This document shows, one piece after another, positions 9,761 to 21,168 of a stretch of DNA of 64,000 nt. Numbering within the stretch: the first letter of the stretch is position 1; each line of letters starts with the position of its first letter. The stretch covers positions 2,800,001 to 2,864,000 of the forward strand of contig JANEZZ010000399.1 in the NCBI GenBank assembly GCA_026122225.1, given 5' to 3'. The notes beneath the pieces were generated by a model, which was not told the origin of the DNA, did not search any database, and was given only the letters and a program-made list of their open reading frames with translations. Made by a program: the position numbers and the translations under genes. Source of the stretch: Heloderma charlesbogerti (taxonomy: Eukaryota; Chordata; Lepidosauria; Squamata; Helodermatidae).

Positions 9761-10760
9761 GCCAATCTACATGGCCAATTTAATGTGGAGGGAGAGCACG
9801 TCAGGGTTGTTCGCGACAGATAATGCTGACGCCAATCCGCAGCCACCCTGCAGCTTCCCTCTGGAAAAGGCACATTTTGGGAAAGTCGTTTTAGTGTGTC
9901 GTTTTTCTTAAATGCAGCTACAGAGCGGTCCTGCTACAGTGTGCCCCGTCCCCCACATTAAATCTTGGGCGTGCCTATATCTGTGACCTGGCTGTGACCT
10001 GATCAAGGAGTGGGGCCACCCCTCCCCCCTGTTCCCTCTTTTTGAACACAGGCACTACTTCCCATTCACAAGCATTTACCCATTGAGAATCTGTAGCATC
10101 TTTTCCCCATTGAGAGAATCTGAGTCGTGCTGTTCCAAGCCTTCAGAATAGCATACTTCCTGCTCTACCCCCACTGATAATCTGTAGCATCTTTTTCCCA
10201 TTGAGAAAATTGGAGCTGCACTGTTTCAAGCCTTCAGAATAGCATACTTCTTCTTTTTCTCATTGAGAAAATCGGAGCTGCAGTGTTTCAAACCTTCACA
10301 GCAGTGCACTAGCTATCTAGCCTCTTTTTCCCATTCACAATAGGGCAGTTTCATTCACAGAGGGGAAGGAGAGGGGGTGTCCAGTAGTGGGAGCCATCAG
10401 CAGTGATATTTTGCAGTATCATTACTGTGATACCCTGAAAACTAAAGGATACACAGAGGGGAAGGAGAGGGGAAGGAGAGGGGGTGGCCAGTAGCAGTAG
10501 CATGGACAGGTTGGGGAACAAGCCTGTCATTCACTGAGCAGCATCTCTGGGTGATGACGTTCACTTCAAGTGGCAGAACTCCGCTCAACCCCAAAATAAG
10601 GAGGTTTAAAGTGCTCTTGTGCGACTCGTGAAAGAGGGTTTTAGGTGGCTTATACTCTGTTTTTCTTTCTTTGTGTGCTGCTGACGGACCAAAGCTGCTT
10701 TCATGATAATCCGGATAAAAGCTGAAAATGCTTCTGCATGCATTTCCATGTAGATCAGGC
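9761..10760. mobile_element. 1000-bp inverted-repeat DNA element inserted in L2
   Basis: The plus strand starts GCCAATCTACATGG and ends CCATGTAGATCAGGC, a terminal inverted repeat of about 15 bp. It is flanked on both sides by CCAGGA (9755-9760 and 10761-10766), a 6-bp target-site duplication in L2 sequence that would otherwise be continuous. No transposase is readable, so it is non-autonomous. It contains three degenerate tandem units (10079-10312) and GGGGAAGGAGAG repeats near 10360 and 10455. The superfamily is uncertain. Confidence 0.8.
10079..10312. repeat. Degenerate tandem repeat, about 3 units
   Basis: Recurrent block: CCCATTGAGA, then (A)ATCTGTAGCATC or its relic, then a TG(T)TTCAAGCCTTCAGAATAGCA tail. 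Units begin near 10079, 10172 and 10256, with period roughly 80-95 bp. It lies wholly inside the 9761-10760 element and so looks like part of its body. Confidence 0.65.
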
Positions 10761-11544
10761 CCAGGACATGGATAACTGTAGCCAGGCTGTCTCTGTCTAG
10801 GTAGAGTCATAGCTGATATTTCAGTCAAAGCTGATTAAAGGCACTTTGTTCCACTGAGGCCACTTTGGCCTCAAGCGACAGAGCTGGATCTATAAGCACT
10901 CCCAGACTATGAACCTGAACCTTCCAGGTTAAACACCACTGAAGTGGACAGATGAACAACCTTCAAACAGAACATGTTTGGGATGAGTCTCGGGTTACTG
11001 GCCCTCATTCAGCCCATTACTAAGTCCAAGCACCAGTTGAGGATGGTCACTGCCTCACCTGTATTTGATGAAATGAAAGTTGGGTGTTATCTGCATACTG
11101 ATGATACCTTGTTCCATCTCTCTGGACAGTGTCTCCCAGCAGTTTCATATAGATGTTAAAAAGCATCGGGGACAAAATAGAGCACTGAGGGAAGCCATGA
11201 TAGAGTCTCCATGAGGCAGAAGTATAATCCCCCAGCACCACCTTCTGGAACCAGCCATCCAAGTAGGAACGGAACCACTGTAAAACAGTGCCTCCAACTC
11301 CCAGTTTGGACAGCTTCCCCAGAAGGATACCATGGCGGATGGTATCAAAAGCCACTGAGAGGTCTAGAAGAATGAACAGTGACATACTTTCCCCATCTTT
11401 CTCTTGGCAAAGGTAATCCCACAAGGCAACCAAGGCAGTCTCCACTCTGAAACCAGGCCTAAAACCCGATTGAAAGGGGTCCAGATAATCAGTTTCATCC
11501 AGAAGTGCCTCAGTCTGCCCATTTACTTCACTACCTCCCATGCT

Positions 11545-11610
11545 ATTATTTATTTATTTAAAGACTTTTTATCCCCCTCTGGCTCCCCGAGCAGTTTGAA
11601 AGATCAAGAA
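11545..11610 (-). repeat. LINE 3' tail fragment
   Basis: TTATTTATTTATTTAAAGAC followed by a TTTTTATCCCCCTCTGGCTCC block. Read on the minus strand, this is a 3' tail ending in (AAAT)n, as found at L2/CR1-group LINE or SINE ends. Confidence 0.45.
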
Positions 11611-11740
11611 TAAGATAGTCTGTTCCCTCAGACTTACTACAATCTAAATGACAAAAGGAAAAGGTTAATACCTTTTATTAGGGAGAATGAAAAAAGCAAA
11701 CTGAGGCACTAGTTCTTGGTTGTATATTTGGTTAACCCTT

Positions 11741-12560
11741 AGGGTGCCATGTGCCCTATTCTCTGGAGGACAGTCCTCTACTTGAAGTTATGTTCTATTT
11801 GAAGGGCTGTTCAGTCCAAGACAGGTTTAAAGATACAGAACCCTCAGGAGTGAGAGCAGGGGCCTTGAGGCTGCCCATTAAAAGCACCTGGACAGCATGA
11901 GCAAGTCTTCCACTATGATGAGGTGTTGTTGTTGTTGTTCAGTTGTTCAGTCGTGTCCGACTCTTCGTGACCCCATGGACCATAGCACGCCAGGCCTTCC
12001 TGTCCTGCGCTCTCTCCTGGAGTGTGCTCTTTACAGCATCGGATTTTCTTTTCACCACCAGACACATCCACAGCTGAGTGTCCTTTCGACTTTGGCCCAG
12101 CTGCTTCACTCTTTCTGGCGCTACTTGGAAATTCCCTCTGCTCTTCCCCAGTAGTATATTGGACACCTTCCGACCGGAGGGGCTCATCTTCCCCTCATCT
12201 CTTTTAGCCTTGTGATACGTTCCATGGGGTTTTCTTGGCAAGAATACTGGAGTGGGTTGCCACTTCCTTCTCCAGTGGACCACATTTTGTCAGAACTCTC
12301 CACCATGACCTGTCTGTCTTGGGTGGCCCTGCACGGCATAGCTTATGGCTTCACTGAGTTACGCAACCCCCTTCGCCACAACAAGGCAGTGATCCATGAA
12401 GGGGATGATGAGGTGTACTGTATTTTTATTTAAATTATAATAACAGCTTCTAAATTTGTATCTCTACATTTAAATCAGCATATGCAAATGTTAATGCCAA
12501 TTGGTATCTTATATTGTGGTGGTGCATTCTCTTTCTTGGCTATGCATAAATGGCCACCTT
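11741..12560 (+). mobile_element. Inverted-repeat element, family 2 copy A, interrupted by deleted BovB
   Basis: Same architecture as the intact copy at 23089-23425: AGGGTGCCA start, GTCCTCTA-type motifs, a GCATATGCAAATGTTA block and a TGGCCACCTT end. Removing the 479-bp BovB insertion and one 11-bp duplication leaves about 330 bp, matching the 337 bp of the uninterrupted copy. Non-coding. Confidence 0.78.
11926..12404 (-). mobile_element. Internally deleted BovB (479 bp) with 11-bp target-site duplication
   Basis: On the minus strand the first ~380 bp match the 5' end of the complete BovB (from 55845) and the last ~100 bp match its 3' end (from about 58964), joined directly; about 2.7 kb of EN and RT is missing. 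The tail is (GTT)n on the plus strand, i.e. (AAC)n. Perfect 11-bp direct repeats ATGATGAGGTG flank it at 11915-11925 and 12405-12415. It either moved as a short unit or was deleted after insertion. The junction shows 2-3 bp of microhomology and no GT-AG splice signature. Confidence 0.9.
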
Positions 12561-12607
12561 ACCCAGTTAACACCCCCTACCCCCCCCCCAGCAAGTAGAT
12601 GGGCCTG

Positions 12608-12648
12608 TTTCTCTTCTCTTCTCTTCTCTTCTCTTCTCTTCTCTTCTC
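12608..12648. repeat. (TCTTC)n microsatellite
   Basis: About eight tandem 5-bp units. It creates spurious open frames rich in Lys/Arg/Glu on the minus strand. Confidence 0.95.
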
Positions 12649-13711
12649 ACAGAGCAGATCGTTCCAAAGGCCTCTGTGAGGAGGGGCCCAGCCCAACTGG
12701 TGAAAGGAGGGTTGCAGCCGTAATAAGATCTGTTGCCTAAATAAACAAGAGAATATTCTAGAAAAAAATGGATTGCTCTTTCGCATTGTATTGCTGATCT
12801 GGCCAAACGTGAACACTTTAAGATGCTTAATACTCAGTCATGGAACTTTATAAAGTGCTTAACTTTGCCTGTATTGTACCTCTCTTATCTACCCCATTCT
12901 GCTGGTTTAGTCCCACTGATTTAAAGGAAATGTCTCCATGGCTCAGTTACAGAGCAACCAGAGAGGAGGCTTTTTTCCTCTTCACATTTCTGGTCTTTCA
13001 GTTTGTTTCCTTTCATTGCCCTTTGCCCTTAGAATTGTTTGCGAACTCCTGGAAAATAACTCCATGTACTACTGTAATGCAAAAACATTAAAGCTTCTCT
13101 GTAAACAAATGAGACAACGTTCCACTTTGAAAGCACAACTCTAGGCTAGCAAAATTAAATTATTCTGCAGGGGATTTATTACAAAAAAATCTCATTTCTG
13201 GTAAATTTGACAGTATTTCCAGAAGATTTTAAGTGGGGAGGGAAACCAAAGTTCTCCAAACATTACACAGGAAGAAAGGATATATTAGCCTTTGGGCTAT
13301 TGTGGAGATATTAGCATGGAGGCAAAGTACTCTGTCTGTGTGAAATGTGCAAGACCCATAACCAAAAAAACCCCATAATGTCTATCAAGTCCAGGGGAAA
13401 TGTATCAAGAAAAAGCAGAAAACTACTTAAATGATAGAACATCACAATCAGCCTCAGATATGTAACAGTGGCAGCACAGGTCAAAACAAAAACCTCAGAG
13501 CACATATTTTCAAAGATGTACAATTAATCCTGGAAACAAAGAAGCAACAAGCTAAAAAGCTTTTTACATAGTCCCAGCAAAGCGAGGAAAGAACAGAAGG
13601 GCACATCAGAGTCAGATGAGGTAATATTGTGCCCTAGAAGTGTTCTCATGTTAAAAACTATTCAAACAGAAAGGAAACACTTGCTGCAGGCTACTGTACT
13701 CAAAGGTCAGT
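12649..13711. other. Unassigned intergenic DNA
   Basis: Unique-looking AT-rich sequence with no supported gene, RNA or repeat signature. Confidence 0.5.
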
Positions 13712-13951
13712 TCCTTCTTCTTAATTACATTTATATCCCGCCATTTCTTCCTCTTGCAAGGAACCCAAGTTGGCTTACATGGTCCTCGTCCTCTCCATTT
13801 TATCCTCACAGCAACCCTGCGAGGTAAGCCAGGCTGAGTTTCAGTGACTGGCCCAAAGTCACCCAGTGAGCTTCAAGGTCAAGTGGGGACTAGAACCTGG
13901 ATCTCCCGAGTCCCCAGTCCAGCACTCTCACCACTGCACCACATTGGCTGT
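13712..13951 (-). mobile_element. tRNA-derived SINE (family S1), minus orientation
   Basis: On the minus strand it starts with a tRNA-like head: an A-box-like TGGTGCAGTGGTGAGAG and a B-box-like GGTTCTAGTCCCC. The body has the phrase seen as CCCAAAGTCACCCAGTGAGC on the plus strand, and the 3' tail reads GGGATATAAATGTAATTAA. A split copy is at 63318-63745. It resembles common squamate SINEs; the Repbase name is not certain. Confidence 0.7.
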
Positions 13952-14249
13952 TAAACTTGAACCACTTAAACCAGGTCTGTAATCCTAAATACACTTACTA
14001 GGGAGAAAGCCCCACTGAACTCAGTGTGACTTACTTCTGAGTAAACGCCCCAGACAATTGTTCCACTGGGGCAGGACTTGGGGCAGATGTCTAAGGCCCC
14101 AAACACACAGCAGGGCTGGCTGGCCGCTTTTTGAAGTAAGTGAAGACATGCACATTACCATCTGCAGAGGAGCCCCACCGTAAGATCATTAAGTTCAGAC
14201 TCCAAAATTATTGTATTGCATGGTAAGTTTTGTATACAAACTGCAGTTG

Positions 14250-14585
14250 TGTGGCCAGCTGTCCTCTTTTATAGAGAAATATCCTCTATTTGAAGGTGTC
14301 CTCTATTTGAAAGGCTGGCCTGTTCAATTCTGGTTTAAAGATAAAGCACCAAAGTAATAGTTGCCCATCAACAGTCAGCAGCTGGACAGCAGACCGAACA
14401 GGCAGGCACACAGGTCACCTGGTCACAGTTTTCCACACTCCAGTGAGATGTACTTTATTTCTATATAAATTATATTAATACTTTCTAAATTTGCACCTAT
14501 ACATATGTCTTAGCATATGTAAATGTTATGCAAATCAGTGTCCTCTTTGGCTCTCTTTTTGGTGATGCATTTCCTCCTTTTTGGT
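14250..14585 (+). mobile_element. Inverted-repeat element, family 2 copy B
   Basis: Collinear with 23089-23425: GTGGCCAGCTGTCCTC start, ATCCTCTATTTGAAGG motifs, GGACAGCAGACCGA, CAGGTCACCTGGTCA, CTTAGCATATGTAAATGTTATGC, then GTGTCCTCTTTGG. The ends are eroded. Confidence 0.72.
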
Positions 14586-16088
14586 GATTTCTATGTAAAT
14601 TTCAACAAAGCAAAGCGAAACAAAACCATAAAAGAAAAAGAAAACAAAATGAAAAGAAAAAATGTTATTGACACGATTGAATATATCAGTTCCAGTTAAT
14701 ACATATGAAATGTATTAATTAATATGAAATTAATTAATATGAAAATACAGCTTTCTAGAAAATATAAGGGATTAACATCAACAAAGACAGACCAGATATC
14801 CATATATGTATCCATTCACAAGTGGCACCTATATACCATCCCTTCAAATGTTGAAAGCATTGTTAGGTCCTCCATCTATTGCATCATAGGAGGTGACCAT
14901 TCATCCTTCCAATGTTGTAATATCAGTCTTTTGGTGATTTGTATGTGGCCGCCCTATGCTGTCCCATGTTCTGACTCTGCTCTGGAAGGAAGAAATAGCA
15001 GCCAGACACTGATGACTTTTTGTAGAAGCCCAACATATAATTCCATCTTCCTATCTTTGGAAGCACTCTGCTCTCAGTGTGGAGTGCAGCAGCGGACCTG
15101 TGGCTGACACAACATGTTTCCATGTTCAGTTTGTTTGAATGCCACAGAGAATGTTGGCATAGACTAAGTTTGATCTATTGCATGTTGTAAGCAAAGAAAG
15201 AAAAGAAAGGCTGGTTCAGACACGTGACTCTGCAGGCGGAAGTCATGAGCCTCAGGAACAGAGGCACACACTACTTCCTCAGCAAGTTCATGTGTGTCCC
15301 AGATGTTCACATGTGCAGCAAACTTGCTTGCCAGATATCCATAATTATCCCCCTTCCCCAAAGTGTTGGAGAAATCTACACTTCCAGCGGGCTTTTCCCA
15401 AGCTGATGTTACAATAGGATGCTTGGACAGTCCAAGCATCTTAACTATTAATTCCACAGGATTCTGTTTTCTGTTTGGCAACAAAAAAACAATTTCCTAG
15501 TTTTGGGTGCTTTTTTAAGCCATAGTGCTTTGGTTATAAATATAGCAAGGTAAGATTTACGAAAGCAACCAAACATTTTGAACTCTGTTTCTCTTTTAAC
15601 CTAGTAACCAAACATGAGTGCAAATAACACTTCACAGGAGCCTTTCATCTGAAGCACTTCAAAGCAGCCTACACAAAACGGGAAAATTACCCTTAAGAAA
15701 CTGGCTGCAGGCTAAGAGACTCAGTGTATTAAAATGTTCTGCAAGTGCTTTAAAGTGTCAACAGTCTACAGTTCATTCAGACAAATCGTTTGCTAACATA
15801 GGCAGGAGAGCACCATAACAAGAACATGAACCTCAAGGATGCTTAAGGTCAGAGCTGAGTGGAGGGATGTTGTGAGGAGAATGGTGAGCTAATCTTTACT
15901 TACAATATGTAAATTGTCTCTGGTGTGGCGATGAATTGCATTCCTCTTGTTAAAGCTCCAGTGATAAGGCTATTGTATTTCTCATTCTTGCCTTGATAAT
16001 CAACCCATATGCATGTACAGGCACCATTTTTTCATGTATCTGTTGAGACTGGCAGGTTGAAAGGCTTATACCATCTATAAACTAATTA
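14586..16088. other. Unassigned intergenic DNA
   Basis: A-rich stretch at 14600-14670, then ATTAATTAATATGAAA repeats near 14715-14745, then unique-looking sequence. No supported gene. The segment around 14780-15110 may be LINE-derived but I see no diagnostic motif. Confidence 0.4.
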
Positions 16089-16180
16089 CAGTGCAATCCT
16101 ATACAGTACATGTCCACTCAGAAATAAGTCCTTCTGAGTCCACTGACGTTTACTTCCACATAAATGGGTATAGGATTGCA
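16089..16180. mobile_element. Short AATCCTAT-ended inverted-repeat element
   Basis: Starts CAGTGCAATCCTATAC and ends GTATAGGATTGCA, an inverted repeat of about 13 bp. The interior reads as a degenerate palindrome around CACTCAGAAATAAGTCC. It shares end sequences with 45189-45278 and 54857-54985. Confidence 0.7.
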
Positions 16181-18330
16181 GCTTTGGTCTTAGGATACCA
16201 TCGCACTCCCAACTTTTATTTTCTTACCAGAGGAGGGCAGAACCTCTTTCAGCCTAACAGCCAAATTCCATTTTGGAGGAGCTTTCAGGGGACGTATTCC
16301 GGGGGAAGAAGTGAGGCCATAAATACCCCCCCCCCAGCAAACTTTAGCTTAAAACTCTGATTGCTAGTAACTAAGCCTAAAAAGAGGCAATTCAATCTTT
16401 AAGAATGGGAGGGGGGAACTACTCAAAAGCTGGAAAACAACCAAAGGATTGGTGGTTGGGAGAAACAGGGTGGGGCTATCTGGGGAACGCCATAGGGGCA
16501 AGTTTGGCCCCCAGGCCTGAGGTCCTACAACCCTGTCTTTCTGGGTCATTTGCCCTCTTTGCACAGCCCCGCCTTCACTACACACATAATGTAATGTGAT
16601 GCAAATATGCTTAATCTGCATAATTTCTCCAGAACTCAGCTTCTGTGGCCACAGAACGTGGGTTTTGCAGAACCTTTTGTGGGTTTGCTTCATTTGTTTT
16701 TTAGCCCAAAGTCATGCCAGTTGTGTGTGACATTTCAGCAACAGAGCAGATTCACCCACTCACCTGGTCAGAGAGCCTATATATGTGACTGAGGATTGGA
16801 CATGTGCATGCCAATGTAGTGGTGTATTAGGCAGTGTGTGATGTAGCCATTACACATCTGTATATGTGTAGAGCCAATTTATATGATCCTCCCCACCCAC
16901 AACACAAGAGAGGAAACAATGCACAGAAGAGCACTCACCTCACATATTACATCGTACACATGGAAGGCAGCATATTTGTTTCTCAGTGCAGCTGATGCAT
17001 GTATAAACCTACCGTTAGACATTCTGTAATGGGAGCGGGGCTGGGGGAGGACAATCCTATATACGAATAGTGAACTCATTCTCTCAGTGCTGATCCGTAT
17101 GTAGCCAAAATAGCACCATCCAAACAGGGGAGAGAGGGATCAGCTGGCTTGGGGAAACCCCAAGATGTGCAGAAGTACAAAAACAATCTTTAGAAAAAAA
17201 TGTCTCTGTGGAATCCACCCCCCACCCCCCACCCCCAATGAGGACTGATCATGTTCAAGGGCCACTGAATGTTGCGTATCTGGGAGTCTGTGTGTGGGGA
17301 GGATGAAAAATTGGGGGGTTATGATGGAGAATCCTGGAAAAGAGCATGGCTGGCTGGCATTCTGAACAAGAGCTCTCCACACTGCGACATTTTGTTGAAA
17401 GCCCCACTTGTTGTTACACAACAGTTAGCTTAGTGCTATGAAACGGCACCAGCCAATAACTGTTGAAGAAGGGCTGCAGCGACAACTGTTCCAGCGCACT
17501 GTTGCAACCTACAAAGGGCTGGCACCACGAGGCAAAGCTATGAACCAGAGAAGGGCTCAACTGCTACAATGTCAACAGGCACCCACGGAAGATACTTGGG
17601 GCGCAGGGAGGAAGAGCAGGGCATTTCACCCAAGGGGCATCCCAAAGACATTTGGGGTATCCCAGAGAAGCTGCATTTCTCTGAGATACCCTCAGATGTT
17701 CATAATCTGTGTCCACCACTTGTGAAGCAGATTCCTCTGGTTTGGGGATGTGAACCTCAGGATAGCAGTGGCTGCTAAGCAGAGCAAACGTTTAGTACCA
17801 AAAAAGTTTACAGCAAAGACTCTCAAATGGAGTCATTTGAAACATGCCTATATATAATATCTTAGCCCTTTCGCTTCAACTGATTATAACCTGGAACAAT
17901 AACCTGCTAGGTTTCACAAGGGCAGGAGACGTGGGGCAGAAGGTTGTTTTAACTTTAGTGTATACATCATCCCTCTGCCATGTTGGGGCAAATTATTTTT
18001 GTCAAATGCAAGCAGCTCCCCATCTAAGGACCGATTCAAAGTTTTGCAGCCCCCAGATGGAGGCCACAAAGAAGACCTGACCCATGATGGCCCTTTATAT
18101 GGCAGGCATAATGTTTGAACTGCTCTAACTCTATGTGCTGGCCCAAATATGACCCAGTGTCAGCAGCCGCCCGTGATGTACAGCATTTAGTGTGTGTAGT
18201 ACAGATGCAGGGCACCCACTGTGCTTTGGTATTGCCTCCAGACAGTTTGCTGACTAAAAGCTGGCATACATGCTATGTCCAGTAGGGTGATGCGACTGAA
18301 AAGGACAACCCCATGGCAAGTTCTCGCCCT
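16181..18330. other. Unassigned intergenic DNA
   Basis: Mixed-composition DNA with short C-runs (16327, 17219). None of the open frames shows a recognisable domain. No supported feature. Confidence 0.45.
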
Positions 18331-18334
18331 CCCT

Positions 18335-18500
18335 GCAGAAGAACCATGGGTCTGCTTTGCATGTACGTTCCGAACTTCAATCCCTGACAACTCTAGCTAA
18401 AAAGTATTAGTGAGGTGCAACAAGACCTCTGCCTCAGATACTACTGGGTAGATTGGACAGTCTGTCCTGATTTAAGGCAGCTTCCTATGTTCCCTGCTGT
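18335..18500 (+). mobile_element. Degraded tRNA-Ala-like SINE (family S2), plus orientation
   Basis: Contains the relic CTGCTTTGCATGTACGTTCC followed by ACTTCAATCCCTGACAACTC, matching the B-box region of the better copy at 33028-33199, and the 3' phrase AAGGCAGCTTCCTATGTTCC. Heavily mutated. Confidence 0.65.
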
Positions 18501-18680
18501 AATGCTAGGAGTACATACTATGTGATTTGGCATTGCTGAACTGGCATAGTATAGAAGCAAAGAGACTGAGGGTTATATTCAATGGGTTGTATCCAGGCCT
18601 GGTGTCAGGGGTCAGGATAGGCAGGCAGCTGCCAAGGGCCCAGAGGCTCAAAAATCCTTGCCCCTGAGCCTACTGCCATC

Positions 18681-18708
18681 CTCTTCCTCCTCCTCCTCCT
18701 CCTCCTCA
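18681..18708. repeat. (TCC)n microsatellite
   Basis: About nine tandem TCC units. Confidence 0.9.
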
Positions 18709-19296
18709 CTTGCCAGAGCCGAGCCTGCAGGTCTCACAGCACCCCATTCTAAAATAGTTTTTAAATTACATTTTAAGTACCTTTTAAGTACATTTTAAGT
18801 ACCTCACTGCCAATGAGCAGCCATTTTGAGTGGCAGTGTTACATTTTGAGGAACACAGCCAATGAGGGTGAAGGATGGTGCCCTCCTTGGTTGTGTCCCC
18901 TTCCCAAGGCAGCATGTGACTGAATCAGATCGCTGCTACTCAAAACGTAACGTGAAGGAAAAAAATTACAGTCATGTGCTGCGGGGCCTGCAGGCTCAGC
19001 CATCCGGGTCTGGACCATGAGCAGGCTGGCTGGGTGAGGGGGAGAAGTCCCCCCCCCACCTCCCCAGTCAGATAAAACAACAACAGAGGGAATGTTGGTT
19101 GGCTGGGGGGATAGTTTCAGCAGCCGGGGGTGGGGTGGGGGAGGCAGGGGGCTTGTACAGCTGGTGAGCAGGCTTTGGCAGTGGCAGGTGGCTTTGGCAG
19201 GCAGTGCGGCAGGGAATTTTGGCAGCAGGGGGTGGCAGCGGTGGGCCCATTGGCAACACTGTGCCAAGGGCACACTGGACTCTGGTGCTAGCATTG
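18709..19296. other. Unassigned intergenic DNA, partly G/C-rich
   Basis: Includes a tandem TTTTAAGTACA-type block at 18765-18805 and GC-rich sequence to 19290. The long minus-strand open frame here is low-complexity Pro-rich and not supported. Confidence 0.45.
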
Positions 19297-19376
19297 GTTG
19301 TATCCAACATCAATCTAACTTACTGTAAGTCCCATTTCAAGTCCTACTCTAAGTAGGACTGATGCTGGATATAACC
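19297..19376. mobile_element. 80-bp palindromic element
   Basis: Left arm TTGTATCCAACATCAATCT pairs with right arm GACTGATGCTGGATATAAC across the unit. It is non-coding, a short MITE or its relic. Confidence 0.6.
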
Positions 19377-19641
19377 CTGAGGTACAAATCAGGAAATCAC
19401 ATTTTTTAAACCATCATTGCTCAAGAGTGGCAAAGGAATGTACACCCTGAAACTGAACTTCATGGCTAAAGCAGATTCAAAGAAGTTGCCATCTTAGAGT
19501 GATGAAATTCCCTCTAACTGCACTAGCATCTATTATTATTAGTTGGTGTAGACCTGGTATAATCAACTAGGTTTGGGGATCTATTTTGTTTTTAACTTGA
19601 ATGCTGAATTCCACAAACCACAGCCTGATGCAAAAAACATG

Positions 19642-19861
19642 GGGCAATCTACATTACAACTTTAAACTGGTTTCAAACCTGTTTTTAGTGATTACGGCTA
19701 CCAAATACAGGAATTCTGGAAACTGTAGCTCTAGGAAGAGGGGCCGCTTGGGCAGGGGACAGGGGTCTCTAGCAAAGAATTCTCAGTACCCTCATGAAAC
19801 TTCAGGATCCCTTTAGATAACCCGGTTTGAAAGCAGTTTAAAGTTGTAATGTAGATTGCCC
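19642..19861. mobile_element. 220-bp MITE with about 35-bp terminal inverted repeats
   Basis: Starts GGGCAATCTACATTACAACT and continues TTAAACTGGTTTCAAACC. The reverse complement of the right end is nearly identical (GGGCAATCTACATTACAACT, then TTAAACTGCTTTCAAACC). Strong inverted repeats and a short non-coding core make this a clear non-autonomous DNA element. No target-site duplication is obvious. The end resembles GCCAATCTACAT of the 9761-10760 element. Confidence 0.85.
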
Positions 19862-20394
19862 TTATACACTTAGAATTAGAGAGTTCTGAACCCCCTCACC
19901 TCCACCAACACAGATAGCATCTTGTTTGAGGCCTGCTGTCCCCATGGACGTCCATACCTGTGACTGTCACATTTGCGTGATCACCCCATCTTTCACGTGC
20001 CATCATGCATATTGGAGAATCTGGTGCATATATGGCATTATGTGATGCCTCATTTGTCATGTGATGGAAGGAGGTGCATTGCTCTTGCCTGATATGAATG
20101 AGAGTACTGTCCAATGGATGTATGAAATATGAACCTGATGATATCAGAACAGGAGGGGAAAAACTTTAGTGGGGCAGCAGTTCAGAGTTCTGTAAGATGT
20201 TAAATTCCAGAGGCATAGCGGTGTCTGTAAACAGCACTGCCCTTGCACTTTAAAGACCCTTCGGTGGATATCTACACTGCAAATCTAAATCAGTTTTAGA
20301 TCAGCTTAACTGTCATTATTACTGTTGTTATTTCTTTCTATACTGTGTCCTTTGTCACCAATGCTGCATTTGAAGCCTCAGTATATATGGAAAG

Positions 20395-21125
20395 ACCAGT
20401 AAAATCATGACAATAAAACAATTTAAAATTCTAACAACAGCCATTAAAACTACAGCCATAAAAATATCCATAAAAGCATCCATAAGCGGAGCTTGAAACC
20501 AAACCCAGTCAGCTTGAGCCAGTGCCATACGCCTTCCTGAAAAACCAGGTTTTAACCAGCTGTCGAAATGCCAACTGAGGTGTGGCTAAACTCACATGCA
20601 AAGGCAGCATGTTTCAGGGCACAGGCATCATCATGGAGAGGAGGGTGCATCTCAGTGTCCTCACTTGTGTAAAAGCTGGGACACTGAGAAGTGCCTCTTC
20701 CTGAAGGGTTAGCTCTAGATTGGGGCGAGGGGCGGGGTGGACAAAGCATCCTCTGGTGGGCCCCGTCCTCAGTCCATGGGATCTGGCTAGCTTACCTGTC
20801 TGTGGGGGGCATGCCACAAGCAGTGCTGGGTGGCTGACCTAGCCACCCTTTCAATTTCCCAGAATGCCCCAGAGTAATGCTAAGTCAGGGTCACTGTGCA
20901 AAATTAAAAGGGTCGCTAGTGGTGCTGGGAGTGCTAGGCCAGAACAATAAAGAAATGTAAGGTGGAGCCTTGGGGTCCTGGACCTGACTCTGACACTGGT
21001 CATGGATCTAATGGTATGTGGAGAAACATATGGAAGGTACAAGGGCCCAGACCATGTAGGGTTTTAAAGGTCATAATTAAGACTTTGAACTGGGCCTTGA
21101 AGCATGCACACAGGCAGGGCCATTG
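20395..21125 (-). mobile_element. L2/CR1-group LINE 3' end, minus orientation
   Basis: Near 21060-21125 the minus strand carries the LINE C-terminal phrase seen also at 9590 and 55050 (plus-strand relic AAGACTTTGAACTGGGCC). An AT-rich 3' tail (AACAATTTAAAATTCTAACA and CCATAAAAATATCC) lies at 20400-20480. No intact frame. Confidence 0.6.
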
Positions 21126-21168
21126 AACTAGAACAGGAGTAATATGGATTTATTTACAATATTTGCTA

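Larger units (their letters stand above)
9157..11541 (-). mobile_element. L2-type LINE, 3' half, split by a DNA element
   Basis: Two collinear blocks on the minus strand. 10761-11541 encodes RT pieces: LLDLSVAFDTIRHGILL (motif A region), PQCSILSPMLFNIYMK (motif B) and YHQYADNTQLSF (motif C, where YADD has become YADN). 9157-9760 encodes the C-terminus (HWLPVNFHAQFKVLVLIFKA) and an AT-rich 3' tail. These motifs are typical of vertebrate L2/CR1-group LINEs. Between the blocks sits a 1000-bp insertion flanked by a 6-bp duplication. The copy is old, with several frame losses. Confidence 0.85.

Noticed and set aside
9499..9873. 124-codon open frame as one protein
   Set aside because: It crosses the junction between an L2 fragment and the inserted DNA element, so it is a chance fusion.
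12567..12816. Two overlapping minus-strand open frames
   Set aside because: Created by the (TCTTC)n microsatellite, which lacks stops in these frames; no similarity to known proteins.
14724..15107. 127-codon plus-strand frame, possible LINE-1 ORF fragment
   Set aside because: No RT, endonuclease or coiled-coil motif could be identified; left as unassigned.
18839..19294. 151-codon Pro/Ser-rich minus-strand frame
   Set aside because: Low-complexity translation of a GC-rich stretch, with no start context or domain.
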